In this document: piece after piece, positions 1 to 7,044 of the stretch
Layout: the number at the start of each line of letters is the position of its first letter
Position numbering within the stretch: the first letter of the stretch is position 1
NCBI GenBank assembly: GCA_003557085.1
Contig: PWPR01000011.1
Span: forward strand, 1 to 12,978
Reading direction: 5' to 3'
DNA: 12,978 bases
Source: Clostridia bacterium
Lineage (GTDB): Bacteria; Bacillota; UBA994; PWPR01
Notes under the pieces: model-generated
Told to the model about the DNA's origin: nothing
Seen by the model: only the letters and a program-made list of their open reading frames with translations
Databases searched by the model: none
Program-made: the position numbers and the translations under genes

Positions 1-72
1 AATAATATCAGTTCTTTATTTAAATAATTTAGCAGATATACTCAATTATTTAAATAAAGAACTGATATTATT
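1..72. repeat. Perfect 29-bp inverted repeat with 14-nt spacer at window edge
   Basis: Bases 1–29 are the exact reverse complement of 44–72, separated by 30–43. The arms sit inside the phosphatase reading frame. The right arm encodes a plausible helix (NYLNKELIL), while the left arm encodes IISVLYLNN. The repeat begins at base 1, so it may extend further left. It could be a real hairpin, but a fold-back assembly or amplification artefact at a contig end would look the same. Confidence 0.9.
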
Positions 73-475
73 TAGAAAAGCAAATTTAGCCTATTATTCT
101 ACTGCTTGCTTAGTTAAAATAAACAATGAAAGTAAAAGACTTACTATTTGTAACGCTGGACATGAAAAGCCATACTTATATAAGGCAAATGATAATAAAT
201 TAGTCAAAATAATGAGTAATAATATAATGTTAGGAGTCTTAGATGAAAACATAGATTATTATGAAGAGGAGCTGAATTTTAGTAAAGGAGATAAACTAAT
301 CCTTTACACTGATGGACTTATAAATATATTTAATGATAGTCTAGAAGAAATTATTTATCAACACATATCAGATCCAGAGAAGTTATTACGATACTTGGCT
401 GATTACACAAGTATAGAGAGTAAAGCGAAGCTGGATGATTACTTAATTATAATATTAGAGTTTGGAGGCAAGTAA
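2..475 (+). CDS. SpoIIE/RsbU-type PP2C serine phosphatase, C-terminal part (partial at left edge)
   Basis: The frame is open from base 2, upstream of the first internal ATG at 212, so this is the 3' end of a longer gene; 157 codons are visible. It carries the C-terminal signature of the SpoIIE/RsbU branch of PPM phosphatases: STACLVKI, then CNAGH (NAGH at 152–163), GDKLILYTDGL (YTDG at 305–316) and a final DDYLIIIL strand, where the family usually has DDxTL. The Asp of YTDG and the paired Asp near the end are the usual metal-binding acidic positions. These enzymes dephosphorylate serine on anti-anti-sigma factors or similar partners; the sensor domain that would show the input lies outside the window. 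The stop abuts the next gene's ATG, with that gene's GGAGG (464–468) inside this coding sequence, so the two are probably translationally coupled. The first 72 bases hold a perfect inverted repeat, which makes the N-terminal residues IISVLYLNN doubtful. Confidence 0.85.
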   Translation: MISVLYLNNLADILNYLNKELILFRKANLAYYSTACLVKINNESKRLTICNAGHEKPYLYKANDNKLVKIMSNNIMLGVLDENIDYYEEELNFSKGDKLILYTDGLINIFNDSLEEIIYQHISDPEKLLRYLADYTSIESKAKLDDYLIIILEFGGK

Positions 476-1669
476 ATGAAGATATATCTAAAATCCATTG
501 TATCAAGTTTTCATGATGACAACCAAATTGAAGAAGCATTAAGTGAGTTTAACGAAAGACTATATAAAAGTCTCAAAGAAGAAGATATAGAGCTAGTGGA
601 AAAGCACAGTTTAGCAGACTTAACTATTAGCTATATCAAAAGTGGTGGCACAGAGAATATTTTTAAAGAAAGCTTTGAAGCACAAGCTATTAATTTGCTA
701 TTGACAACAGATATGCACAATTCTTTGCCTGCTGGGCTTGAGATACATGCATATTTAACAGAAAAGGGTTATAATGCTGAGATACTACATGGTGATCCAG
801 AGTTGATCGCTAAAAGGATTAAATCCTTCTTACTGATTATCTTAGCTAAAGAAGCCATAAAAAAAGAAAAGTTAGGAGTAATAGGTAAGCCTTCAGACTG
901 GTTAATTGCTTCTGATGTTGATTATGAAAGAATAAAAGAGACACTTGGGATTGAGTTAATTGATATTCCACTAGATGAGTTTTATAGGATTTGGGATGAG
1001 TTTTCAGATTTGAGCACCTCTACTTCTTATGATAATGAAGAAACAATTGCAAACTATGATAGAGGTATGGTAGAAGAGGCTAATAGAATATATAAGACTT
1101 TGAAAGTTATTATTAATAAGTATGGGTTGACCTCTTTGACCTTGCGATGTTTTGATTTGGTGAATGAGGGATGTGGAACAGGCTGTTTAGCTTTATCTTA
1201 TCTTAATAGTGAAAACATTGTTTCAGGATGTGAAGGAGATATACCAGCTGCAATATCAATGATAATCTTGAATAGGCTGACCAACCAACCGGTTTTTATG
1301 GCTAATCCATCTAGAATAGATATTGCTCAAAATTCTGTATTATTTGCTCATTGTACACTGCCATGGAACTTTTGTACCAATAAAGAGTTAGATACTCACT
1401 TTGAAACCAATTTAGGCATAGGTGTCAGGGGATATATAGAAAAAAACGAGATTACTGTATTTAAATTAAATAGTAGAGCTAATGAGTTTTATGTTTCTCA
1501 TGGTCAAATTGTACATTCAGGAAATGAAGATGTGCTCTGTAGAACTCAAATAACAACAGTATTAGATAAAGATGTAGAATATTTCTTGCAAAACCCTTTA
1601 GGCAACCATCATTTAGTTATAAAAGGACATTATCAGGGGTTAATTGATAAGTTTTTTGAAGTGCTTTAG
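476..1669 (+). CDS. L-fucose isomerase-like (COG2407-type) protein
   Basis: A 397-residue protein whose C-terminal half matches the fucose/arabinose-isomerase-like fold. Visible motifs in order are GVIGKPSDWLIAS (134–146), LRCFDLV (223–229), GTGCLALSYLN (234–244), CEGDIPAAISM (252–262), FMANPSRID (274–282), AHCTLPWNF (291–299) and GNHHLVIKGHY (376–386). By analogy with sugar isomerases, Glu253, perhaps Asp282, His292 and a His of GNHH are candidate metal ligands; this is inference. It is much shorter than classical FucI (about 590 residues) and belongs to the smaller group of about 400 residues found in archaea and clostridia, whose substrates are mostly undefined. Calling it fucose isomerase outright would overreach. 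GGAGG at 464–468 sits 7 nt before the ATG. The gene is coupled to the phosphatase upstream and ends before a bidirectional terminator. No sugar kinase, aldolase or transporter is nearby to suggest a pathway. Confidence 0.8.
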   Translation: MKIYLKSIVSSFHDDNQIEEALSEFNERLYKSLKEEDIELVEKHSLADLTISYIKSGGTENIFKESFEAQAINLLLTTDMHNSLPAGLEIHAYLTEKGYNAEILHGDPELIAKRIKSFLLIILAKEAIKKEKLGVIGKPSDWLIASDVDYERIKETLGIELIDIPLDEFYRIWDEFSDLSTSTSYDNEETIANYDRGMVEEANRIYKTLKVIINKYGLTSLTLRCFDLVNEGCGTGCLALSYLNSENIVSGCEGDIPAAISMIILNRLTNQPVFMANPSRIDIAQNSVLFAHCTLPWNFCTNKELDTHFETNLGIGVRGYIEKNEITVFKLNSRANEFYVSHGQIVHSGNEDVLCRTQITTVLDKDVEYFLQNPLGNHHLVIKGHYQGLIDKFFEVL

Positions 1670-1771
1670 ATATATCTTTATAAATAGATTAACGATAAAG
1701 ATTACCGGGAAAATTAATCTAGGTTTGAGTGCATAAAGGTGGAGAAGAAGTATATAAAAATGCAAAAAATT

Positions 1772-1793
1772 AGGCCAGACATTTGTCTGGCCT
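1772..1793. terminator. Bidirectional rho-independent terminator between convergent genes
   Basis: A perfect 9-bp stem, AGGCCAGAC (1772–1780) with GTCTGGCCT (1785–1793), closes a 4-nt loop ATTT. On the plus strand it is followed by TTAGTTTT; on the minus strand by TAATTTTTTG, the better T-tract. It lies 6 bases beyond the M42 peptidase stop, so it mainly ends that gene while also blocking readthrough from the isomerase side. Confidence 0.85.
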
Positions 1794-1799
1794 TTAGTT

Positions 1800-2837
1800 T
1801 TAATTGGAAACTAAGTAATAATAAAGCAGTGAGTATGTATTTCTTAATCCGTCTTGATGCGTTCTTTCCCAAGCATGAGAAGCATGAACTCCTGGTCCAA
1901 TAAGCGCATGTTTGATATTAGTACCAGCTCTTAAAGCAGCACTTGCATCTGAGCCATAGTTGGGAAATATATCTATGCAATACTCTATATTGTTTGATTT
2001 AGCCAATTCCTGTAGTTTTAGTCTAAAGTCATAATCATAAGGACCACTCGAGTCTTTTGCAGCTATAGTTACTTTTTGCTCACTTCCTTGAAGTCCTCCA
2101 CCTACACAACCCATATCAATAGCTAAAAACTCTACTGTTTTCTCAGGCGTTCCATAAGAAGCTCCATGTCCTACTTCTTCAAAATTAGTAATAAATATAT
2201 TAGTTGTATAAGGAAGAGTAATATTGTTATCAACTAAATATTTAAATACTCCCAAAATAACTGCAACACTTGCTTTATCATCAAGATGCCTTGATTTGAT
2301 GAAGCCATGATCAGTAAACTTGCATCTTGGGTCAAAGTAAACAAAGTTACCATTATTAATACCTAATGCTTTGACATCGTCTGCATTTTCTACTACAGCG
2401 TCAATTCTAACTTCCATGTTTTCTTCTTCTCTTTTTAGTGTTCTAGCATTATTATAAACATGGGTACTCGGAGCAGATGTCATGATTGTACCTGTAACTT
2501 CATTTCCTTCATCAGTTATTATAGTGCAGTACTCGCCTTCTACTGAGTTCCACATATATCCGCCAAGATTTGTAAGTCTTAAAGTTCCATTGTTTTTTAC
2601 TTCTCTAACCATAGCTCCTAAAGTATCAACATGACCAGAAACAGTTCGTTGACACTCATCGTTTTCACCCTTAAAAGTAGCAACTAAACCACCTTTGTTA
2701 ATCAACTTATAAGGTATGTTCATCTTATCAAACTCAGTCATCAAGAACTCAATAGCTTTCTTAGTATACCCAGTTGGACTAGGAGTGTTGAGAAGCTCCT
2801 CGAGTACTTCCAAAGTATAAGTTAAATCAATTTTCAT
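1800..2837 (-). CDS. M42 family metallo-aminopeptidase (glutamyl aminopeptidase/endoglucanase-like)
   Basis: A 345-residue zinc aminopeptidase of family M42 (PepA/FrvX/YsdC/TET type), typical in length. Visible landmarks are SGHVDT (His69, Asp71), HLDDKAS (Asp186), FEEVGHGAS (catalytic and ligand Glu220/Glu221), IDMG (Asp241) and the C-terminal GPGVHASHAWERTH, whose His321 is the likely last metal ligand. Known members form large tetrahedral or dodecameric cytosolic complexes that trim N-terminal residues from short peptides. There is no signal peptide, which fits a cytosolic role in peptide recycling. The start is the ATG at 2837, preceded on the minus strand by GAGGTGG (2842–2848). It is the only minus-strand gene here, divergent from topA and convergent with the isomerase, with its own promoter and terminator, so it is a monocistronic unit. 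Which residues it prefers cannot be told from sequence. Confidence 0.92.
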   Translation of the reverse strand: MKIDLTYTLEVLEELLNTPSPTGYTKKAIEFLMTEFDKMNIPYKLINKGGLVATFKGENDECQRTVSGHVDTLGAMVREVKNNGTLRLTNLGGYMWNSVEGEYCTIITDEGNEVTGTIMTSAPSTHVYNNARTLKREEENMEVRIDAVVENADDVKALGINNGNFVYFDPRCKFTDHGFIKSRHLDDKASVAVILGVFKYLVDNNITLPYTTNIFITNFEEVGHGASYGTPEKTVEFLAIDMGCVGGGLQGSEQKVTIAAKDSSGPYDYDFRLKLQELAKSNNIEYCIDIFPNYGSDASAALRAGTNIKHALIGPGVHASHAWERTHQDGLRNTYSLLYYYLVSN

Positions 2838-2870
2838 TTTTCCACCTCTTAAATTTTCTTTATAGACCTT

Positions 2871-2899
2871 ATTCTATACTATTACATTTACTTCCTCAA
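2871..2899 (-). promoter_or_regulatory. Probable sigma-A promoter of the M42 peptidase gene
   Basis: Read on the minus strand, TTGAGG (plus 2894–2899, 4/6 match) is followed by a 17-nt spacer and TAGAAT (plus 2871–2876, 5/6 match). This predicts a start near 2864 and a leader of about 27 nt holding the GAGGTGG ribosome binding site. The call rests on spacing and consensus alone. Confidence 0.5.
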
Positions 2900-3001
2900 C
2901 AAAAAAAACTATTTTGAAATATGGTATTAATTAGGAGAATACTTGTAATAGAATTGATAATGGTATACACTTTGGAGTGAAAAATTTGATAACATTATTG
3001 T

Positions 3002-3030
3002 TTGACTATTTAGAAAATTAGAATTAATAT
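3002..3030 (+). promoter_or_regulatory. Probable promoter of the topA–codY cluster
   Basis: TTGACT (3002–3007, 5/6 match to −35) is followed by 17 nt and TAATAT (3025–3030, 4/6). An overlapping TATAGT (3028–3033) is a better −10 but gives a 20-nt spacer. The predicted leader is about 45 nt, ending in AGGAGGT and the TTG start of topA. A CodY-box-like sequence (3005–3019) overlaps the −35. AT-richness makes chance matches common here. Confidence 0.4.
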
Positions 3031-3068
3031 AGTTTAATTAGGAAGAAGATTTTTTTTACATATTCATC

Positions 3069-3075
3069 AGGAGGT
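3069..3075 (+). promoter_or_regulatory. Ribosome binding site fixing the TTG start of topA
   Basis: AGGAGGT lies 6 nt before the TTG at 3082. The protein begins MDKILLIVESPTKA, the normal TopA N-terminus, and no nearby ATG would serve, so a TTG start is well supported. Confidence 0.85.
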
Positions 3076-3081
3076 ATAATA

Positions 3082-5178
3082 TTGGATAAAATACTACTAA
3101 TAGTTGAGTCTCCAACTAAAGCAAGAACTATAAAAAGCATATTAAAAGGGAAGAAATCAAATGTCGATGTCTTTGCATCAAAAGGACATGTGCGGGATTT
3201 GCCTAAAAGTAAGTTTGGTGTAGATATAGAAGAAGATTTTGAGCCAAGGTACATTACAATTAGAGGCAAGGGAAAAGTTTTAGCTGAACTTAGAAAGAAA
3301 TTAAAGACAGCAGACAAGGTATTACTCGCAACTGACCCGGATAGGGAAGGTGAAGCTATTTCTTGGCATATTGCTGAAGCACTAAAACTAGATACTAGTG
3401 AAAAATTAAGAGTTACTTTTCATGAAATAACTCAGGAAGCTATCAGTAAAGCTTTTGATAATCCAGAGGAAATAAATTTTAATTTAGTTGATGCGCAACA
3501 AGCTAGAAGGATTCTTGATAGAGTTGTTGGCTATAAATTAAGTCCTTTTTTGTGGAATAAAGTAAAAAGAGGGTTGAGTGCTGGACGAGTTCAGTCAATC
3601 GCTGTAAAGATGATTGTTGATCGAGAACGAGAAAGAGATGCATTTGAAGTAGAAGAATACTGGACCTTAGAGGTTAATATTAAAGACAAAAAGAACAAGA
3701 TATTTACTAGTAATTTAGCTAAGATAAAAGGAAAAAAGGCCAATAAGCTGTCTAAAGACGATGTAATAAAGGCTAAAGATTTCTTAATAGGAAAAGAAGG
3801 TCAAGTAAAAAAGATTACTATAAAAGATAGAAAAAGGCATGCTTATCCACCATTTACTACTAGTACTTTACAGCAAGCAGCTGCAGGTATTTTTAACTTT
3901 TCTGCTCAAAAAACAATGGTAATAGCACAAGCTCTCTATGAAGGTAGAAAACTTGGTAATGAGTTTGATTCTGGTTTGATTACTTATATGAGAACAGATT
4001 ATTATGCTATTTCTAATGATGCAATGAAATGGGCTAAAGAGTATATTTTAGATGAATATGGCAATAAAAATTATAAGAGAACAGTATATAAAAGCAGAAA
4101 AAGTGCACAAGAAGCACATGAAGCAATTAGACCAACAGATAAAAGATTAACTCCAAAAGTAGCTGCTAGATATTTAAATGCAGATGAGTTAAAGTTATAT
4201 ACTTTAATTTGGAATAGATTTATTTCTTCACAAATGTCACCAGCTATTTACAAAATGAAGAAAGCAGAAATAGTTGTGGGCGATTATGAGTTAACTATTA
4301 ATGGTTCAGAACTGATTTTCCCTGGTCATTTAATGGTAGATAAGAACCAGTTAGATAAAGCAATTGATACAAATCAAGATTTCCCTGCTATTGAAGAAGA
4401 AGATCTTGTGCCAATTATCGACCTAAAAGAGAATCAACATTTTACTGAACCACCAGCTAGATTTACTGAAGCTAGTTTAATTAAAGAGCTAGAGAAGAAA
4501 GGGATTGGAAGACCAAGTACCTATGCTCCTACAATTTCTACTGTAATTAAAAGAGGCTATGTTAAAAGAGAAAAAAGAGCATTGGTACCTGAAGAGTTAG
4601 CAGGAATAGTTACAGACTTGCTTGATGAATACTTTCCATCAGTTATGGATGTCCAGTTTACTGCTAATATGGAAGATGACCTTGATAAAGTAGCTGAAGG
4701 CAAAGAGGAGTGGAGAAGTATACTCAAAAGCTTCTATAATGATTTTTCAAAACAGCTCAAAACAGCAGAAGAGAAAGCAAAAAGAGTTAAAATCGAAAGC
4801 AAGGTAATTGAAACAGATATAAAATGTGAAAAATGTGGTAGTATTATGGTGATAAGAGAAGGTAGGTATGGCGAGTTCCTAGCTTGCTCTGCATATCCAG
4901 AATGCAAAAATACTAAAGCTATCTTAGACACTGTTGGAATTGCTTGTCCGAAATGTAGTGATGGAGAAGTCATTAAACGTAAAAGTAAGAGGGGCAGAGT
5001 TTTTTATGGATGTAGTAATTATCCAGATTGTGATTTTGTGTCTTGGGACAAGCCGGTTGATGAAAAATGTCCTGATTGCGATGAGTACCTAGTAGAGAAA
5101 AATAGAAAAAACAAACCTAATATTTTAAAATGCAGTGAAAAAGCATGTACTTTCAAAAGAGAGGTGCCAAGTGAGTAG
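3082..5178 (+). CDS. topA: DNA topoisomerase I (type IA, omega protein)
   Basis: A 698-residue full-length TopA that relaxes negative supercoils by single-strand cleavage and passage. The Toprim domain shows IVESPTKA (Glu9) and ATDPDREGE (Asp85, Asp87, Glu89), the Mg2+ site. GLSAGRVQS (164–172) and GLITYMRTD (298–306) follow, with Tyr302 the nucleophile that forms the 5'-phosphotyrosine link. The C-terminus has three complete Cys4 zinc ribbons: Cys582/585/602/608, Cys622/625/644/650 and Cys663/666/684/689. One oddity is that the nearly invariant Ser after YMRTD is Tyr here (RTDYYAIS). The TTG start follows a strong AGGAGGT. The gene heads a cluster and overlaps trmFO by 8 nt; the trmFO ribosome binding site lies within the last topA codons. 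Confidence 0.97.
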   Translation: MDKILLIVESPTKARTIKSILKGKKSNVDVFASKGHVRDLPKSKFGVDIEEDFEPRYITIRGKGKVLAELRKKLKTADKVLLATDPDREGEAISWHIAEALKLDTSEKLRVTFHEITQEAISKAFDNPEEINFNLVDAQQARRILDRVVGYKLSPFLWNKVKRGLSAGRVQSIAVKMIVDRERERDAFEVEEYWTLEVNIKDKKNKIFTSNLAKIKGKKANKLSKDDVIKAKDFLIGKEGQVKKITIKDRKRHAYPPFTTSTLQQAAAGIFNFSAQKTMVIAQALYEGRKLGNEFDSGLITYMRTDYYAISNDAMKWAKEYILDEYGNKNYKRTVYKSRKSAQEAHEAIRPTDKRLTPKVAARYLNADELKLYTLIWNRFISSQMSPAIYKMKKAEIVVGDYELTINGSELIFPGHLMVDKNQLDKAIDTNQDFPAIEEEDLVPIIDLKENQHFTEPPARFTEASLIKELEKKGIGRPSTYAPTISTVIKRGYVKREKRALVPEELAGIVTDLLDEYFPSVMDVQFTANMEDDLDKVAEGKEEWRSILKSFYNDFSKQLKTAEEKAKRVKIESKVIETDIKCEKCGSIMVIREGRYGEFLACSAYPECKNTKAILDTVGIACPKCSDGEVIKRKSKRGRVFYGCSNYPDCDFVSWDKPVDEKCPDCDEYLVEKNRKNKPNILKCSEKACTFKREVPSE
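5161..5166 (+). promoter_or_regulatory. Ribosome binding site selecting the GTG start of trmFO
   Basis: GAGGTG lies 4 nt before the GTG at 5171, inside the topA 3' end. The ATG at 5135 in the same frame would add 12 residues (MKKHVLSK…) ahead of the Rossmann strand RHINIIGAG, has no such site, and would overlap topA much more. Confidence 0.75.
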
Positions 5179-6496
5179 ACACATTAATATTATTGGAGCT
5201 GGCTTAGCAGGATGTGAAGCAGCATGGCAGGTGGCTAGCAGAGGAGTTAAAGTTAACTTATATGAAATGAGACCAGCTCAAATGACACCAGCTCATAAAA
5301 CTTCAGACTTTGCTGAGCTTGTATGCTCTAACTCTCTTAGATCAAACCAATTAACTAATGCAGTTGGTTTGCTAAAAGAAGAGATGAGAATGCAAGACTC
5401 TTTAATAATTTCAACAGCAGATGAGCATGCTCTCCCTGCTGGTGGTGCTTTGGCAGTTGATCGAGAGGGATTTGCTAAAGCAATAACCGAGAAGATAAGC
5501 AATCACCCCTTAATAACTATTTTTAAGCAAGAAGTTACTGAAATTAATTATGATGAGATAACAATAATTGCAAGTGGACCATTATCTTCGCCTAAACTAT
5601 CTGAAAGCATATCAAAAATGCTAGGTGAAGAACATTTGTACTTTTTTGATGCCGCTGCACCTATAATTACTAAGGAATCAATTGATTTTTCCAAAGCATT
5701 TTATGGTTCTAGATATGAAGAAGGTAAAGGTGACTACATTAACTGTCCTATGAATGAACAAGAATATCTTAATTTTTACGATGCTCTTATTAACGCTAAA
5801 GTTCAGGATATTAAAGATTTTGAAGATGAAAAAGTATTTGAGGGATGTATGCCAATTGAAGAAATGGCAAAAAGAGGAGAGAAAACGTTACTGTTTGGGC
5901 CACTAAAGCCGGTAGGTTTGGGGGATAGTGAGCATCATGCTGTGGTTCAATTAAGACAAGACAATAAAGAAGGAACTCTTTTTAATTTAGTAGGGTTTCA
6001 GACTAGACTTAGTTGGGGAGAGCAAAAAAGAGTGTTTAGAATGATACCAGGCCTAGAAAATGCAGAATTTGTTAGACTTGGTGTTATGCATAGGAATACT
6101 TTTATCAATGCTCCAAAAAGCCTAAAGGCAACAGGTCAACTGAAGAAAAACGGGAGTATGTTTATGGCAGGACAAATATCTGGTGTAGAAGGCTATGTAG
6201 AATCTGCAGCAAGTGGATTAATATGTGGAGTAAATGCTGTTAAGGTAATCAACAATCAAGAGCCTTTGATTTGGCCTAGTAAAACTGCTCATGGTGCATT
6301 ACTTAATTATATCACTACAAGTCCAAAAGATAGTTTTCAACCAATGAATATAAATTTTGGATTACTACCAGAATTAAGTGTTAGAATAAGAAAAAGAAGA
6401 GAAAAGAGATTAAAAATTTCAAGTAGAGCAATTAATGAGTTAAAGAGCTTTTTAAATAGTGAGTTTAAGTCTATATCTGAGAACGAGGTGAAATAA
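5171..6496 (+). CDS. trmFO: Methylenetetrahydrofolate–tRNA-(uracil-5-)-methyltransferase TrmFO
   Basis: A 441-residue FAD- and folate-dependent enzyme that makes m5U54 (ribothymidine) in the tRNA T-loop, using 5,10-methylenetetrahydrofolate as carbon source instead of SAM. The N-terminal dinucleotide-binding motif is GAGLAGCEAAW (9–19). Family blocks follow: MRPAQMTPAHKT, FAELVCSNSLRSN, ALPAGGALAVDR, FFDAAAPII, GDYINCPM, EGCMPIEEMA, VGFQTRLSWGEQ and QISGVEGYVESAASG. Counting from the GTG start, the two functionally important cysteines fall at Cys52 and Cys226, matching Cys53 and Cys226 reported for B. subtilis TrmFO, which supports that start. The gene overlaps topA by 8 nt and shares one base with hslV (TAATG). 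In B. subtilis and Staphylococcus xerC follows; here it is absent. Confidence 0.96.
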   Translation: MSRHINIIGAGLAGCEAAWQVASRGVKVNLYEMRPAQMTPAHKTSDFAELVCSNSLRSNQLTNAVGLLKEEMRMQDSLIISTADEHALPAGGALAVDREGFAKAITEKISNHPLITIFKQEVTEINYDEITIIASGPLSSPKLSESISKMLGEEHLYFFDAAAPIITKESIDFSKAFYGSRYEEGKGDYINCPMNEQEYLNFYDALINAKVQDIKDFEDEKVFEGCMPIEEMAKRGEKTLLFGPLKPVGLGDSEHHAVVQLRQDNKEGTLFNLVGFQTRLSWGEQKRVFRMIPGLENAEFVRLGVMHRNTFINAPKSLKATGQLKKNGSMFMAGQISGVEGYVESAASGLICGVNAVKVINNQEPLIWPSKTAHGALLNYITTSPKDSFQPMNINFGLLPELSVRIRKRREKRLKISSRAINELKSFLNSEFKSISENEVK

Positions 6497-7044
6497 TGTA
6501 TAAGGGAACTACAATAGTTGCAGTTAAAAAGAATGGTTTAACAGCTATTGCTGGAGATGGCCAAATAACCTTAAGTCAAGAGACCATAATTAAAGGAAGT
6601 GCAAAGAAAGTTAGAAGGATCTATCATGACAAAATAATAGTTGGTTTTGCTGGAGCGGTTGCAGATGCATTTGCTCTTGAAGAAAGATTTGAAGAAATGC
6701 TTAATAAGTATTCAGGAAATTTACTAAGGTCAGCAGTTGAGCTTGCTAAAGAATGGAGAACAGATAAAGTCTTACGACAATTACAAGCTTTATTATTAGT
6801 TGCTGACGAGGACCAGCTATTACTTATTTCTGGCAATGGTGATGTAATCGAGCCAGAAGATGGAATAATGGCGATAGGTTCAGGAGGCAATTATGCATTA
6901 GCTGCAAGTAGAGCTTTGGCAAAAATAACAGAGCTTGATGCAAAATCCATAGCTATTGAAGCTCTTAAAATAGCTTCAGAGATTTGTGTTTACACTAATG
7001 ATCAAATTACTTGCGAGGTTATTGGAGGTAAGTCAAATGCATAA
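6496..7044 (+). CDS. hslV: HslV (ClpQ) proteolytic subunit of the HslUV protease
   Basis: A 182-residue N-terminal-nucleophile peptidase forming double hexameric rings capped by HslU. The N-terminus is MYKGTTIVAV; removal of four residues would expose Thr5 as the nucleophile. Numbering from Thr5 as residue 1 puts Asp17 at Asp21 and Lys33 at Lys37, both present, so the active site is intact. B. subtilis ClpQ uses an N-terminal Ser instead; this protein has the classical Thr form. GDGQITLS (20–27) and IGSGGNYALAA (127–137) are family blocks. The start ATG overlaps the trmFO stop by one base (TAATG), with GAGGTG at 6485–6490 giving 5-nt spacing. It runs 8 nt into hslU, fitting coupled synthesis of the two partners. 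Confidence 0.97.
   Translation: MYKGTTIVAVKKNGLTAIAGDGQITLSQETIIKGSAKKVRRIYHDKIIVGFAGAVADAFALEERFEEMLNKYSGNLLRSAVELAKEWRTDKVLRQLQALLLVADEDQLLLISGNGDVIEPEDGIMAIGSGGNYALAASRALAKITELDAKSIAIEALKIASEICVYTNDQITCEVIGGKSNA
7024..7029 (+). promoter_or_regulatory. Ribosome binding site selecting the hslU start at 7037
   Basis: GGAGGT sits 7 nt before the ATG at 7037, inside the hslV 3' end. The protein then begins MHNLTPKQIVERLN, the usual HslU N-terminus. The earlier in-frame ATG at 6986 would prepend 17 residues read from an hslV-coding stretch. Confidence 0.85.

Noticed and set aside
1685..1721. Inverted repeat TAGATTAA…TTAATCTA after the isomerase gene
   Set aside because: Eight AT-rich pairs with a 21-nt loop are weak and easily due to chance; no T-tract or known motif.
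1738..1799. Purine-rich AGGTGGAGAAG followed by an ATG near 1760
   Set aside because: The frame runs straight through the terminator hairpin and into sequence antisense to the M42 gene; no plausible protein.
2908..2922. Second CodY-box-like sequence upstream of the M42 promoter
   Set aside because: Five mismatches to the 15-base consensus, and it lies upstream of the predicted −35; not distinguishable from AT-rich background.
3024..3317. Minus-strand open frame overlapping the topA start
   Set aside because: Most of it is antisense to the TopA Toprim domain, with no sign of independent coding.
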